A stretch of DNA of 8,410 nucleotides from contig NZ_CALEFV010000057.1 of NCBI RefSeq assembly GCF_937877005.1, forward strand, positions 1 through 8,410, written 5' to 3'. Below, in pieces: positions 1 through 7,245 of the stretch. Positions within the stretch are counted from its first letter, which is position 1; each line of letters begins with the position of its first letter. The notes beneath the pieces are model-generated. The model was given only the letters and a program-made list of their open reading frames with translations, was not told the DNA's origin and searched no databases. This stretch comes from an uncultured Fibrobacter sp. Its GTDB lineage: Bacteria > Fibrobacterota > Fibrobacteria > Fibrobacterales > Fibrobacteraceae. The translations under genes were made by a program, and so were the position numbers.

Positions 1-2951
1 AGCGGGAATCGATCCACCACCTTGACAGGCACTTCGCGCTCGTATTCGTCGGAAGTGATGTAGGGCAGATTTTCAAAGGTCGCACCCGGATAGAGCGATA
101 CGCTATCCTTGTTGTTTCCCTTGAGCTTGAAGTTCTTGCCGACAAAGATGATGATGTCCTTGGCAGGCATGTAGACCTTCTTGACCTGGCCCACGTCAAA
201 TCCGTAGCGGGCAGCTTCCTGCTTGAGCATTACCATCATTTCAGGATTTCCGATGTCCACCGGAATCAGGTCAATGTTATACTGCACAAACAGGGAATCC
301 AAGCCCTTCGTGTTGCGAATGGCAAAGGCATCCTTGATGACATTGCTACCCACCTCGACCACCGAGCATTCACGCTGGTAATTCGCACCTGCACCAGCCT
401 TGTCCCCATAGGTAATCAACGCCTTGGCATCCTTCGGGAATTCACCGACACCAGGCAAGCTCAAATTGTCAACATTGACAACGATACGGTCTCCCTTCAG
501 CACGGGATTGACACACTCCAAGGTATCCTTACCGACAACAAGCTTCACCCCTTCCAAATAGTAGGATGCAGACAAGGTATCTCCCAGGAGAATTTCAAGA
601 TAATCCAAGTTCATATCGGAATCGGAATCCTTGATGTAGCCCATGCGAGAGTCTGGAATCGGGTCATAGAAATTAATGTTATCGATAATAACCATTTCTC
701 CGCCGCCGTAGACCCTAACCGAGCCACCCTCGACAACCTGATCTGCAGTCACAAAAATCGTCACGGGATCATTTGCCGAAATCTTTAGCGTATCGAGTTT
801 TTCTCCGGTGCGCGGATCAACCAAGGTAACGCCCGACTTGGAAATAAGGGTAAGCGAATCTGCCGTACCGAAATATTCCTTGACCTTGTCCTTATCCAAG
901 GTTATGGCAACAATCTCGCCCACCTTAGCAGAATCGAGGCCGGAATTGTAATGCAGATCCATCGGGATTCCCTTGGGATCATTTGTCAACACATAGGAAT
1001 TTCCATTCACGACAATAATCTTAGGATTCGTCGGATCCGGATCCGTCGGTTCCAGAACAACCGTCTTGGAGACTAGCGAATCGCCCTTTTCAAAGTCATC
1101 TGCCGAGGGATAGTTGTCAAGTCCCGAGCCATCATCCGCTTCGTAGTCATCGGCACCGAAGTACATTCTGGACGAGCTGGAAATATCATCGACATCGTCA
1201 CCGGAACCAATGGCGCGACTAGACGAAGATCCGTCCTCGACATCTTCACCATTTCCCTGTTCGCCACTCGACGAGGAATCACCAGTGCTTCCTGAGCTAC
1301 CGACATTGCCTCCCGAAGAACTCGAACCCGTATTTTCACCGGAACTGGAAGAACCAACATTTTCGCCACTAGAACTGCTTTCCCCGACCCCGTCAGAGCT
1401 AGAGCCCACATTGCTTTCGGAACTGTTCTCAGAAGTACCGCTAGAACTACCTTCACCCGTGCCACTGGAACTGCTTCCGTCCGTGCCGCTAGAGCTGGAG
1501 CCTACGCTACCGCTACTTCCCGTATTAGCTCCGGAACTGCTAGAAATTCCCTCGCCAGAGCTAGAACTCTTGGCGCTGCTACTGCTAGACTTCGCGCTGC
1601 TCGAAGATTCCTCGAATACAACCATCGAAGAAGAACTACGAGAACTGCTGGAAAGATCTTCGTCACCACCGGTTTGTCCGCCTTCGCGAATGACCCCCAC
1701 TCCAGAAAGAGGCGCAAGGTCGTCGAGATAATTGTCGATCCACTGCACATGAATGAGGACATTATTGTCAATCTGCTTGCTCGGATTTGCCGCATAGTCC
1801 ACGAAGATCATATGTCCCGTATTAGACGCAACAAACAAATGCCCATAACCGTCAGTCGTTCCCTGGTCCAGACGCCAGCCCACACCACCCGTACGGGGAC
1901 CGGAAAGATTCTCGGTTGTCTCCACAAAGAAATAGTCACGCATGTCAATAAAGGCGACAACCTCGGCAGTCGGCTTTCCTTCCGAATCACGCCCGGGCTT
2001 GATTTGCACAATACGCGATCCGCCGAACACAAAAATCGTCTTGGAATAGCTATCGTAGGCTCCGCCGTGAGCACCTTCCAAAGAGTCTATCAAAATTTTA
2101 GTACCGACAGACGTAATAACCTTTTCGCCAATCTTGCCGCCGATTTCCGCCTGGTTTTCGCTAGTCACCGTAGTCCAGGTCGTATCGGTAAACACACCAA
2201 AATAGGCTCCCGCCGAAGCGGCCTTTCGTGAATTTGCCGAGCAGGCCCTATAATTACCGGACTCGTAACGCTCGCAACCACCACCGAAATAGTCCGAATA
2301 AGTGAAATAAGCCGTACCTTCACCATCCCAGATAACAGTCGCCAGTTTATCATCCTTTCTACGGTTCGTTGAAGCCGGTCTCAGTTTAACCTGATAACCT
2401 GTCGTGGCAAAATTTCCGACAGATGGATCCGGTGCGGTTGAATAACGGTAAAGGTATCCCGGAATACCCGCAGCCCAAAGCCACTTCTGGTTCGGGTCCA
2501 TCATCAAGTGCCAGAAACCACCTTTTCTTGTCAGCGGGGTAGAAGCCGGCTTGACAAGGCACTGCCCGCCATTCGCCTTCGCGGTCTTGCTCACCTTGTA
2601 GATCTTTTCGCCTTGACCAGCAACAAGCAAGTCACCATCAGGATGGTGAACAATACCATCTGCACCCTGCACGCCATCGCTCATGGTACACAAAGTGGTC
2701 TTGTCAGAAGGTTTCATGAGCAAATAACCGGCACCGTTATATTGATAACTGATGCTCTTGACACGATCTTCCTTCTCATACTTAGTATAGTACAAGGTCG
2801 CCTTGGTCGAGGCATGCGGAACAATGTCGCCTACCTGCTGAATCCAGATACCCGTCGCCGGATTTTCCGGGACACCGTATGTCTGAGACATTGCCGGAAC
2901 CGCAGCAACGCCCAATAGCATGGTCGATAGATATTTTAGCATCTTAATCAT
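1..2951 (-). CDS. Large exported protein: propeller-like N-terminus, Ser-rich linker, beta-sandwich modules (3' end outside window)
   Basis: An open frame of 983 codons starts with ATG at 2951 and reaches the window edge with no stop, so the C-terminus is missing. I translated it codon by codon on the minus strand. GAGGG lies 7 bases before the ATG. Residues 1-22 look like a signal peptide (MIKMLKYLS, hydrophobic core, likely cleavage AMS|QT). Residues ~24-430 contain W/Y/G-rich strand-like segments such as HHPDGDLLVAGQGEKIYKV and GYGHLFVASNTGHMIFVDY, suggesting a beta-propeller of NHL/SMP-30 style (inference). Residues 434-594 are a Ser/Gly/acidic linker. Residues ~600-983 look like beta-sandwich modules, with an acidic loop DSDSDMNLD near 776-784. 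The gene follows the 907-residue protein gene by 23 bases, so the two are probably one operon. The specific function is unknown. Export and a cell-surface or matrix role are inferred from the signal peptide and Fibrobacter-style linker. The frame is certain; the domain calls are tentative. Confidence 0.9.
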   Translation of the reverse strand, partial: MIKMLKYLSTMLLGVAAVPAMSQTYGVPENPATGIWIQQVGDIVPHASTKATLYYTKYEKEDRVKSISYQYNGAGYLLMKPSDKTTLCTMSDGVQGADGIVHHPDGDLLVAGQGEKIYKVSKTAKANGGQCLVKPASTPLTRKGGFWHLMMDPNQKWLWAAGIPGYLYRYSTAPDPSVGNFATTGYQVKLRPASTNRRKDDKLATVIWDGEGTAYFTYSDYFGGGCERYESGNYRACSANSRKAASAGAYFGVFTDTTWTTVTSENQAEIGGKIGEKVITSVGTKILIDSLEGAHGGAYDSYSKTIFVFGGSRIVQIKPGRDSEGKPTAEVVAFIDMRDYFFVETTENLSGPRTGGVGWRLDQGTTDGYGHLFVASNTGHMIFVDYAANPSKQIDNNVLIHVQWIDNYLDDLAPLSGVGVIREGGQTGGDEDLSSSSRSSSSMVVFEESSSSAKSSSSSAKSSSSGEGISSSSGANTGSSGSVGSSSSGTDGSSSSGTGEGSSSGTSENSSESNVGSSSDGVGESSSSGENVGSSSSGENTGSSSSGGNVGSSGSTGDSSSSGEQGNGEDVEDGSSSSRAIGSGDDVDDISSSSRMYFGADDYEADDGSGLDNYPSADDFEKGDSLVSKTVVLEPTDPDPTNPKIIVVNGNSYVLTNDPKGIPMDLHYNSGLDSAKVGEIVAITLDKDKVKEYFGTADSLTLISKSGVTLVDPRTGEKLDTLKISANDPVTIFVTADQVVEGGSVRVYGGGEMVIIDNINFYDPIPDSRMGYIKDSDSDMNLDYLEILLGDTLSASYYLEGVKLVVGKDTLECVNPVLKGDRIVVNVDNLSLPGVGEFPKDAKALITYGDKAGAGANYQRECSVVEVGSNVIKDAFAIRNTKGLDSLFVQYNIDLIPVDIGNPEMMVMLKQEAARYGFDVGQVKKVYMPAKDIIIFVGKNFKLKGNNKDSVSLYPGATFENLPYITSDEYEREVPVKVVDRFP
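1170..1652 (-). repeat. Poly-serine/glycine low-complexity linker inside the exported protein
   Basis: Residues 434-594 of the partial exported protein contain about 74 serines in 161 residues, mostly as SSSS or SSSSS blocks separated by Gly, Glu, Asn, Thr, Ala-Lys or Asp. The middle part has a loose nine-residue period (GENVGSSSS, GENTGSSSS, GGNVGSSGS). The serines use a mixture of AGC, AGT, TCT, TCC and TCG codons, so the DNA is far less repetitive than the protein. Serine-rich linkers are typical of multidomain secreted proteins of Fibrobacter. Here the linker separates a propeller-like domain from beta-sandwich modules. Confidence 0.9.
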
Positions 2952-2958
2952 GATTGCA

Positions 2959-2963
2959 CCCTC
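2959..2963 (-). promoter_or_regulatory. Ribosome binding site for the Ser-rich exported protein
   Basis: GAGGG on the minus strand, 7 bases before the ATG at 2951, within the 23-base gap after the upstream gene's stop. It supports the start choice and independent initiation on a shared transcript. Confidence 0.7.
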
Positions 2964-2974
2964 GGAAAAAATCC

Positions 2975-5698
2975 TTATTTGGCCCTCTTCGCAGAGATTC
3001 CCCATCTAAAGATTCTTTCAACCTTAAAGTCATCCTTTGCTCCGTAAACCTTAATCTTAAACTTCGCAAGGTAAATTCCTACGCCCACGCGGCGTCCATT
3101 GTCAGCGCGCATATTCCAGCGCACATATAATTTGTCAGGATTTTCAAGACAATTCCCGTCAAAGAAAGGATCATCGCAAGCTATGCGGCCAGAGGCTCCA
3201 CCCACATAGGCACCCAAGTTCGTATAGACATACAGTTCCCAACTGAGGCCAATCTCTTCCAAATCCGGAGTCGTTCCTCCTACGGAATCTTCAGTCATAA
3301 TCGTAGAGAAACCAACATCCATCAGCACGCCGAGGGAAGACTGATCCGAGACCTGCTTGGCATCTTTCACATGCTCAATCGTAAACGGCTTCACACGATC
3401 ACTGAGCTCGGCTGCACGATTCAAATCCGCAAAAGAAGTCGTCACCATGATCACGCGGGGATCACCCTCTACCATGACAGAAGGTGCGTTTTCCGATACA
3501 TAGTTCCCCTTCGTATCTTTCAGGCCACTCGTAAAGTTAGAGAAACGAACCGAATCAGCCGGATTCATGCGGTCAGCCAATTCTTCACCAGCTTCCATAT
3601 GGAAAGTGACCGTACGCCCATCGTCACTCCATTCTGCAGATTCTAGGTTATAATGCACCCAGGAACCGTCTACATAGAATTCCAGGCAGTCATCCGTCAA
3701 GTCAAGTTTCTTATAGTCTATCGCTTCGGAGAAACTCACTCTGAACTTATCCGATTCCATTCTCTGAAAAGATTCCGGACTCAGGAATGTTGATGAGATT
3801 ACAGGCGCCATGTAGTCATTCATCCCATACAAGACTTCTTCCCTTGTCGTGTCGCCATCAACAGAGAGTTTGTTCGAAATGAATGCAAAACCATATTCCG
3901 TCTTGCCATCCTTGGAGTATGACTCGTCTATTCCCGTCAACATTGTCTTAACATCATACTTTTCCGGATCAAGAGCAAAACCAAGGACCAGTCCATCGGA
4001 GGAAATCGTGAGGTCGGACAAATTCGGCTTAATCGCCACAAGCTCTCCATCATTATCGAGCCAGTAGAAGGTGATGTCCATCTTTTTTAGGTCACTTTCC
4101 GTAATTGGAGATTCAAAACCCACCGAGGCACTATCCATACGGCCATCCGCATCCCGATCGTAGAAGCCATTCTTATCGTTATCAACCAGCACGCGTCCAC
4201 CATTCTGCACCGGGACCTCCTGGTTGTTCGCATTTGTCGGGACTCCATCGGCCGCAGTCAAGATTCCATCCGGACATTCGGATTTTTTACAGAAGGTCTC
4301 TATCTTGACCATATCGCCAACATGGACAACTCCGGAATCCACCGCAAATTTCCACAGATTCCCTTCTTTTGAAAATGCGGAGACATCAATTGCGACACCA
4401 TTCAACTTTAAGCCCAGACCGGAACGCCAAGTCGAATCCATATCCTTATTGAATCGGACAACTAAGGTATCCTTCTTACCGGTTCCCTTCAGAAGCGTTG
4501 CAGACTGGATTGCAGCACCAATACTATCACGCAAGTCCGTAGTCAATGTATCGCAACGGTTGCCGACGGTCGTACAAACATAAGCCTTAACCTTACCCGT
4601 TGCAGAATCCGTCTGCAACTCGACTTCGACATCCGGCAGACCATAGACTTTTCCTTTACGCTTCACATCGCCACCGTATGTTTCAAAGGACTTGTCATTC
4701 GGCCAACTATAGCTGAAGCCCTCCACTTCAGCCGAATCCATCTTTCCACCGAACCAGGTCGCTATACTATCGCCAACACCATCTCCATCGGTATCATAAA
4801 TAGCAGCACTATCCAATGTCGGCATATCGGGATTCGTAAATTCATAGTTTCCCGGGAACGGATCCGTCAGAACATACTTGGTTTCACCATCAGCATCCTT
4901 ACCCGTCTCGAAAGCGTTGAGCGTAAAGCTCGACCCATCGGTCACGGACTTAGTTGCCACCATCATGAAAGAAGCCTTACCATTTTCAACATCCAGGCGA
5001 ATGCTACCATCGGACTGTTTCAGGTTAACTCCACCGATACTCAGATAGTTGATGGATTCGCTTTCACCAAGAGGTTTGATATGGAAAGTTTTTTTCAATG
5101 TGGAATCGACACGATCCTTTTGCGGACCGACCGGAATCAACGCCTCGACATGAACCTTCAAGGTGTCACCCACTTCCAAAGACACATCCGTCTTTTTGGT
5201 TATCTCCTTGTAATTGTCATCGTAATACTTGAGATAGGGCACATAGAAATTATAAACCAGGCTTACCACCGGATTCGAAGCGGACGCGTCATCCGATGTT
5301 CCTAGCATAAAGTTGTAGAGTTCGTAGTTACTGGAAATCCGAAGATTCACAAGTCCGGAGTCTTCATCGCTCTTCACGGGCATCAGGTTAAAGACATCGG
5401 AAGAGTCCTCCGAAGCAAGGAACAGCGTTAAGGTGTCACGGCCAACCTTTTCTTCCTGAGGAGCATAAATGTAGAACGACGCTCCCTTGATCGCATTTTT
5501 CTTGATCAAGGCGCTATCAGGCGGAACCACATACAACTGAGATCCACGGACATTCCAGATACGGTAATACTTGCACCGAACATCCGGCTTGTCCGCATAG
5601 TTGATGCAGTCTACATCTTCATACGCCAAGGCACCTGTCGCAAGCCAAAGGAGCGACAGAACAAGGAACGAAAGAAGATTTTTTTTGAACTGCAACAT
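2975..5698 (-). CDS. 907-residue exported Ig-like/beta-sandwich protein with putative calcium loops and FlgD-like C-terminus
   Basis: The function is not recognised; this is probably an extracellular or cell-surface structural or adhesion protein. I chose ATG 5698 over an in-frame TTG at 5716 because GAGGT lies 4 bases before the ATG and would fall inside the coding region of the longer form. Residues 1-25 are a clear signal peptide (KK, a Leu-rich core, ATGALA|YE). Acidic loops DTDGDGVGD (302-310) and DRDADGRMD (514-522) resemble calcium-binding D-x-D-x-D-G loops. Segments around 399-423 and 632-660 (for example DTLVVRFNKDMDS and DKFRVSFSEAID) resemble the bacterial Ig-like Big_5 family. Residues ~816-905 include WNMRADNGRRVGVGIYLAKF, which looks like the FlgD-type Ig fold found at the C-termini of many secreted proteins. 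Eight of nine cysteines form four closely spaced pairs, fitting an oxidising compartment. It is first in an operon with the Ser-rich protein. The coding call is certain; the domain names are inferred from pattern. Confidence 0.9.
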   Translation of the reverse strand: MLQFKKNLLSFLVLSLLWLATGALAYEDVDCINYADKPDVRCKYYRIWNVRGSQLYVVPPDSALIKKNAIKGASFYIYAPQEEKVGRDTLTLFLASEDSSDVFNLMPVKSDEDSGLVNLRISSNYELYNFMLGTSDDASASNPVVSLVYNFYVPYLKYYDDNYKEITKKTDVSLEVGDTLKVHVEALIPVGPQKDRVDSTLKKTFHIKPLGESESINYLSIGGVNLKQSDGSIRLDVENGKASFMMVATKSVTDGSSFTLNAFETGKDADGETKYVLTDPFPGNYEFTNPDMPTLDSAAIYDTDGDGVGDSIATWFGGKMDSAEVEGFSYSWPNDKSFETYGGDVKRKGKVYGLPDVEVELQTDSATGKVKAYVCTTVGNRCDTLTTDLRDSIGAAIQSATLLKGTGKKDTLVVRFNKDMDSTWRSGLGLKLNGVAIDVSAFSKEGNLWKFAVDSGVVHVGDMVKIETFCKKSECPDGILTAADGVPTNANNQEVPVQNGGRVLVDNDKNGFYDRDADGRMDSASVGFESPITESDLKKMDITFYWLDNDGELVAIKPNLSDLTISSDGLVLGFALDPEKYDVKTMLTGIDESYSKDGKTEYGFAFISNKLSVDGDTTREEVLYGMNDYMAPVISSTFLSPESFQRMESDKFRVSFSEAIDYKKLDLTDDCLEFYVDGSWVHYNLESAEWSDDGRTVTFHMEAGEELADRMNPADSVRFSNFTSGLKDTKGNYVSENAPSVMVEGDPRVIMVTTSFADLNRAAELSDRVKPFTIEHVKDAKQVSDQSSLGVLMDVGFSTIMTEDSVGGTTPDLEEIGLSWELYVYTNLGAYVGGASGRIACDDPFFDGNCLENPDKLYVRWNMRADNGRRVGVGIYLAKFKIKVYGAKDDFKVERIFRWGISAKRAK

Positions 5699-5702
5699 AA
5701 TG

Positions 5703-5707
5703 ACCTC
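5703..5707 (-). promoter_or_regulatory. Ribosome binding site deciding the start at 5698
   Basis: GAGGT on the minus strand ends 4 bases before ATG 5698. The alternative TTG at 5716 has only AT-rich sequence upstream, so the shorter 907-residue product is favoured. Confidence 0.65.
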
Positions 5708-5726
5708 AAATAGCAAAAAATATGCA

Positions 5727-5755
5727 AATAAAAATTCACATGCCTCTCAAGTCAA
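5727..5755 (-). promoter_or_regulatory. Candidate sigma70-type promoter for the exported-protein operon
   Basis: On the minus strand TTGACT (5755-5750, 5 of 6 matches to the -35 consensus) is followed after 17 bases by TTTATT (5732-5727, 4 of 6 matches to -10). This predicts transcription from about 5720, a leader of roughly 22 bases that contains the GAGGT site. The AT-rich setting makes chance matches likely, so this is moderate evidence only. Confidence 0.4.
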
Positions 5756-5832
5756 AGATATGTTTTTTTTTATTAATATGAACAAGAAAAACGGGGGTTG
5801 TGACATGAATCTCCCCATATTTCCAAAGCAAC

Positions 5833-7005
5833 TTATTCCAATCTGGAATAGGAATTTGCAAGATCCGTAACGATATCATCCATAAAAATCCAACCCCGGC
5901 CTTCAAGCCTTAGGGATTCGGTATTTTGTAAGAAATTCGTCACTATTTCACGCTTCAAAAAGCCCTTCTCAATCCACTTGGAACAACATTCTTCCGAGAG
6001 TTTTATTTTGTTTTTCGCAAGGTCGTTTAAAATGATGCCCCGAGACTGACGCAGGGACAGCCACAGTAGCTCCATAATTTCGTCCTCTTCATCCAAGTTA
6101 TCGACATTCAAGCCGTTTTCGGGACATCCCGCAAGGACATAATCCCTCCATCTTGGATACAGCTCTGGTGCACAGAAACGACACCTGTCCAAAAAACTGT
6201 GAGCTCCAGGGCCAAAGCCGACATATTCTCCACGGTCCCAGTAATTGCGATTATGGATACTTTCAAAGCCTGGTCTTGCGAAATTGGAAACTTCGTAACG
6301 AGCAAGCCCCTTCTTTTCCAGGATCTCAACACCTCCCAAATACATCGCCTCGTAAAGGGAATCATCGACAGACAGCTCCCCTTTGGCAATGCGATGCCCT
6401 AGTCGCGTACGAGAAGAAACATTCAGTCCATAAAAGCTCAGATGGTTCAACGGGAAATCCGATAGCCTGTCGACATCCTCCAGGAAGCCATCTACCGTCT
6501 GACACGGCAAATTGAACATCAGATCGGCAGAAACTTGCAGAGAACCAACCGAAGTCAAAAGGCGCAGGGCATCCAATCCCGCCCGCACCGAATGGGAGCG
6601 TCCCACAAGTCGCAGTAAATTCGCATCAAAAGTCTGAAGACCAAGGCTAACGCGATTTACGCCCAACCTGCGAGCAAGATCCAACCGGTCTGCAGATGTC
6701 GATTCGGGATTAAATTCCATCGATATTTCGGATAAACGTTCCACATCAACCCCCACCTCCCTCAACGTCAAAAAAATACGCCGAAGGCAGTCTCCGGGCA
6801 ACGCAGAAGGTGTTCCGCCTCCCAAATAAAGCGTTTTGGCAGTACCGAGCAGTCCAGGATGCCCGCTTTCGAAACTTTCAATTTGCTTACATAAAAGTTC
6901 AGTATATTCCTGAAAAAGACTGGATATTGCAGGTAGAACCCTAAAATCGCAATAATCGCAAATCTTGAAGCAAAAGGGAATGTGGAGATAAACGCCGAAC
7001 ATCAT
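5833..7005 (-). CDS. hemW: HemW-like radical SAM heme chaperone
   Basis: HemW is a cytoplasmic radical SAM family protein related to coproporphyrinogen III dehydrogenase HemN. Studied members bind heme and pass it to target proteins. Counting from ATG 7005 (390 residues), the [4Fe-4S] motif CFKICDYC is at residues 12-19 (C12, C16, C19) within the hallmark HIPFC context. It lacks the extra cysteine of HemN's CxxxCxxCxC. Other family marks are the SAM-binding GGGTP (62-66), EFNPES (from ~97), GLQTFD (122-127), DLMFNLP (161-167) and HNRNYW (251-256), which matches the HNxxYW motif linked to heme binding. The C-terminal helical/winged part is present and length is normal (E. coli about 378). Tandem ATGs at 7005 and 7002 are both possible; an in-frame TTG at 7035 is unlikely because it nearly coincides with the predicted transcription start. 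No strong Shine-Dalgarno is seen. It is transcribed divergently from the cyclase unit. Confidence 0.93.
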   Translation of the reverse strand: MMFGVYLHIPFCFKICDYCDFRVLPAISSLFQEYTELLCKQIESFESGHPGLLGTAKTLYLGGGTPSALPGDCLRRIFLTLREVGVDVERLSEISMEFNPESTSADRLDLARRLGVNRVSLGLQTFDANLLRLVGRSHSVRAGLDALRLLTSVGSLQVSADLMFNLPCQTVDGFLEDVDRLSDFPLNHLSFYGLNVSSRTRLGHRIAKGELSVDDSLYEAMYLGGVEILEKKGLARYEVSNFARPGFESIHNRNYWDRGEYVGFGPGAHSFLDRCRFCAPELYPRWRDYVLAGCPENGLNVDNLDEEDEIMELLWLSLRQSRGIILNDLAKNKIKLSEECCSKWIEKGFLKREIVTNFLQNTESLRLEGRGWIFMDDIVTDLANSYSRLE

Positions 7006-7022
7006 ACTTATCAAAGTTTTTT

Positions 7023-7053
7023 TTGCTTTTTGCAAAAATTTAGATTATATAAA
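7023..7053 (+). promoter_or_regulatory. Candidate promoter for the small membrane protein and cyclase unit
   Basis: TTGCTT (7023-7028) is followed after exactly 17 bases by TATATA (7046-7051). A better -10 match, TATAAA, lies at 7048-7053 with a 19-base spacer. Either predicts transcription starting at about 7058-7060, on or next to the ATG at 7058, so the message may be almost leaderless. Confidence 0.4.
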
Positions 7054-7072
7054 GGGTATGGAGAACGATGAA
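7044..7072 (-). promoter_or_regulatory. Candidate promoter for hemW
   Basis: A perfect TATAAT reads on the minus strand at 7049-7044. With a 17-base spacer the -35 position is TTCATC (7072-7067), a poor match. Transcription would begin near 7037, giving a leader of about 32 bases to ATG 7005. The -10 overlaps the -10 region of the divergent plus-strand promoter. Confidence 0.45.
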
Positions 7073-7237
7073 AACCAAAATTGGCAAAAAAAAATAAAGA
7101 AAAGGATTCCACTCCTTGTCTTTCTGTCGTTGTCCACCATCATCTTCTTTTTAGCATCGGCCCTCGTGCTAGATGAATCCTACAAGGACATCATAATCAT
7201 CGCCATGATCTGGGCCCTTCCCCTCTTTATCCACTGA
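7058..7237 (+). CDS. Small two-helix membrane protein, 59 residues, unknown function
   Basis: ATG 7058 to TGA 7235-7237 encodes 59 residues. The N-terminus is polar (MENDENQNWQ) and then strongly basic (KKIKKR, 11-16). Two hydrophobic segments follow at about 17-38 (PLLVFLSLSTIIFF and onward) and 45-58 (IIIIAMIWALPLFI), separated by the short acidic turn DESYKD. The basic patch before helix 1 suggests a cytoplasmic N-terminus. The next gene starts only 8 bases after its stop, so co-transcription, and possibly coupled translation, with the membrane cyclase is likely; a partner or regulatory role is inference. The start is not fully certain: AAAGGG lies only 1 base before ATG 7058, and the ATG at 7068, which has GGAG at normal distance, is in another frame that ends after nine codons just past an A9 run (7086-7094). 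I do not recognise a family. Confidence 0.7.
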   Translation: MENDENQNWQKKIKKRIPLLVFLSLSTIIFFLASALVLDESYKDIIIIAMIWALPLFIH

Positions 7238-7245
7238 AGTATCCT

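Noticed and set aside
1032..1045. 14-base palindrome CGGATCCGGATCCG
   Set aside because: It simply encodes the Asp-Pro-Asp-Pro stretch in a T-D-P-D-P-T linker segment; no other sign of a binding site.
1210..1731. Plus-strand open frame rich in Pro, Glu and Leu opposite the Ser-rich linker
   Set aside because: It is the antisense shadow of the Ser/Gly codons. The minus-strand frame is open for 983 codons with a signal peptide and ribosome binding site, and this one has none of these.
5699..5716. TTG start at 5716 for the 907-residue protein
   Set aside because: The GAGGT ribosome binding site would lie inside the coding sequence, and ATG 5698 gives a standard signal peptide.
5787..5816. Terminator-like GGGG, loop, CCCCC then G and TTTTT on the minus strand after hemW
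   Set aside because: Only four G-C pairs across a ~15-base unpaired loop; too weak to call a terminator, though it could still contribute to ending hemW transcripts.
5834..5850. Perfect 7-bp inverted repeat TATTCCA-ATC-TGGAATA at the hemW stop codon
   Set aside because: AT-rich stem with no T run after it on the minus strand. It overlaps the end of the coding sequence, so chance is a fair explanation.
7006..7035. TTG start at 7035 for hemW
   Set aside because: The added Lys-rich residues are not typical of HemW, and the position almost coincides with the predicted transcription start.
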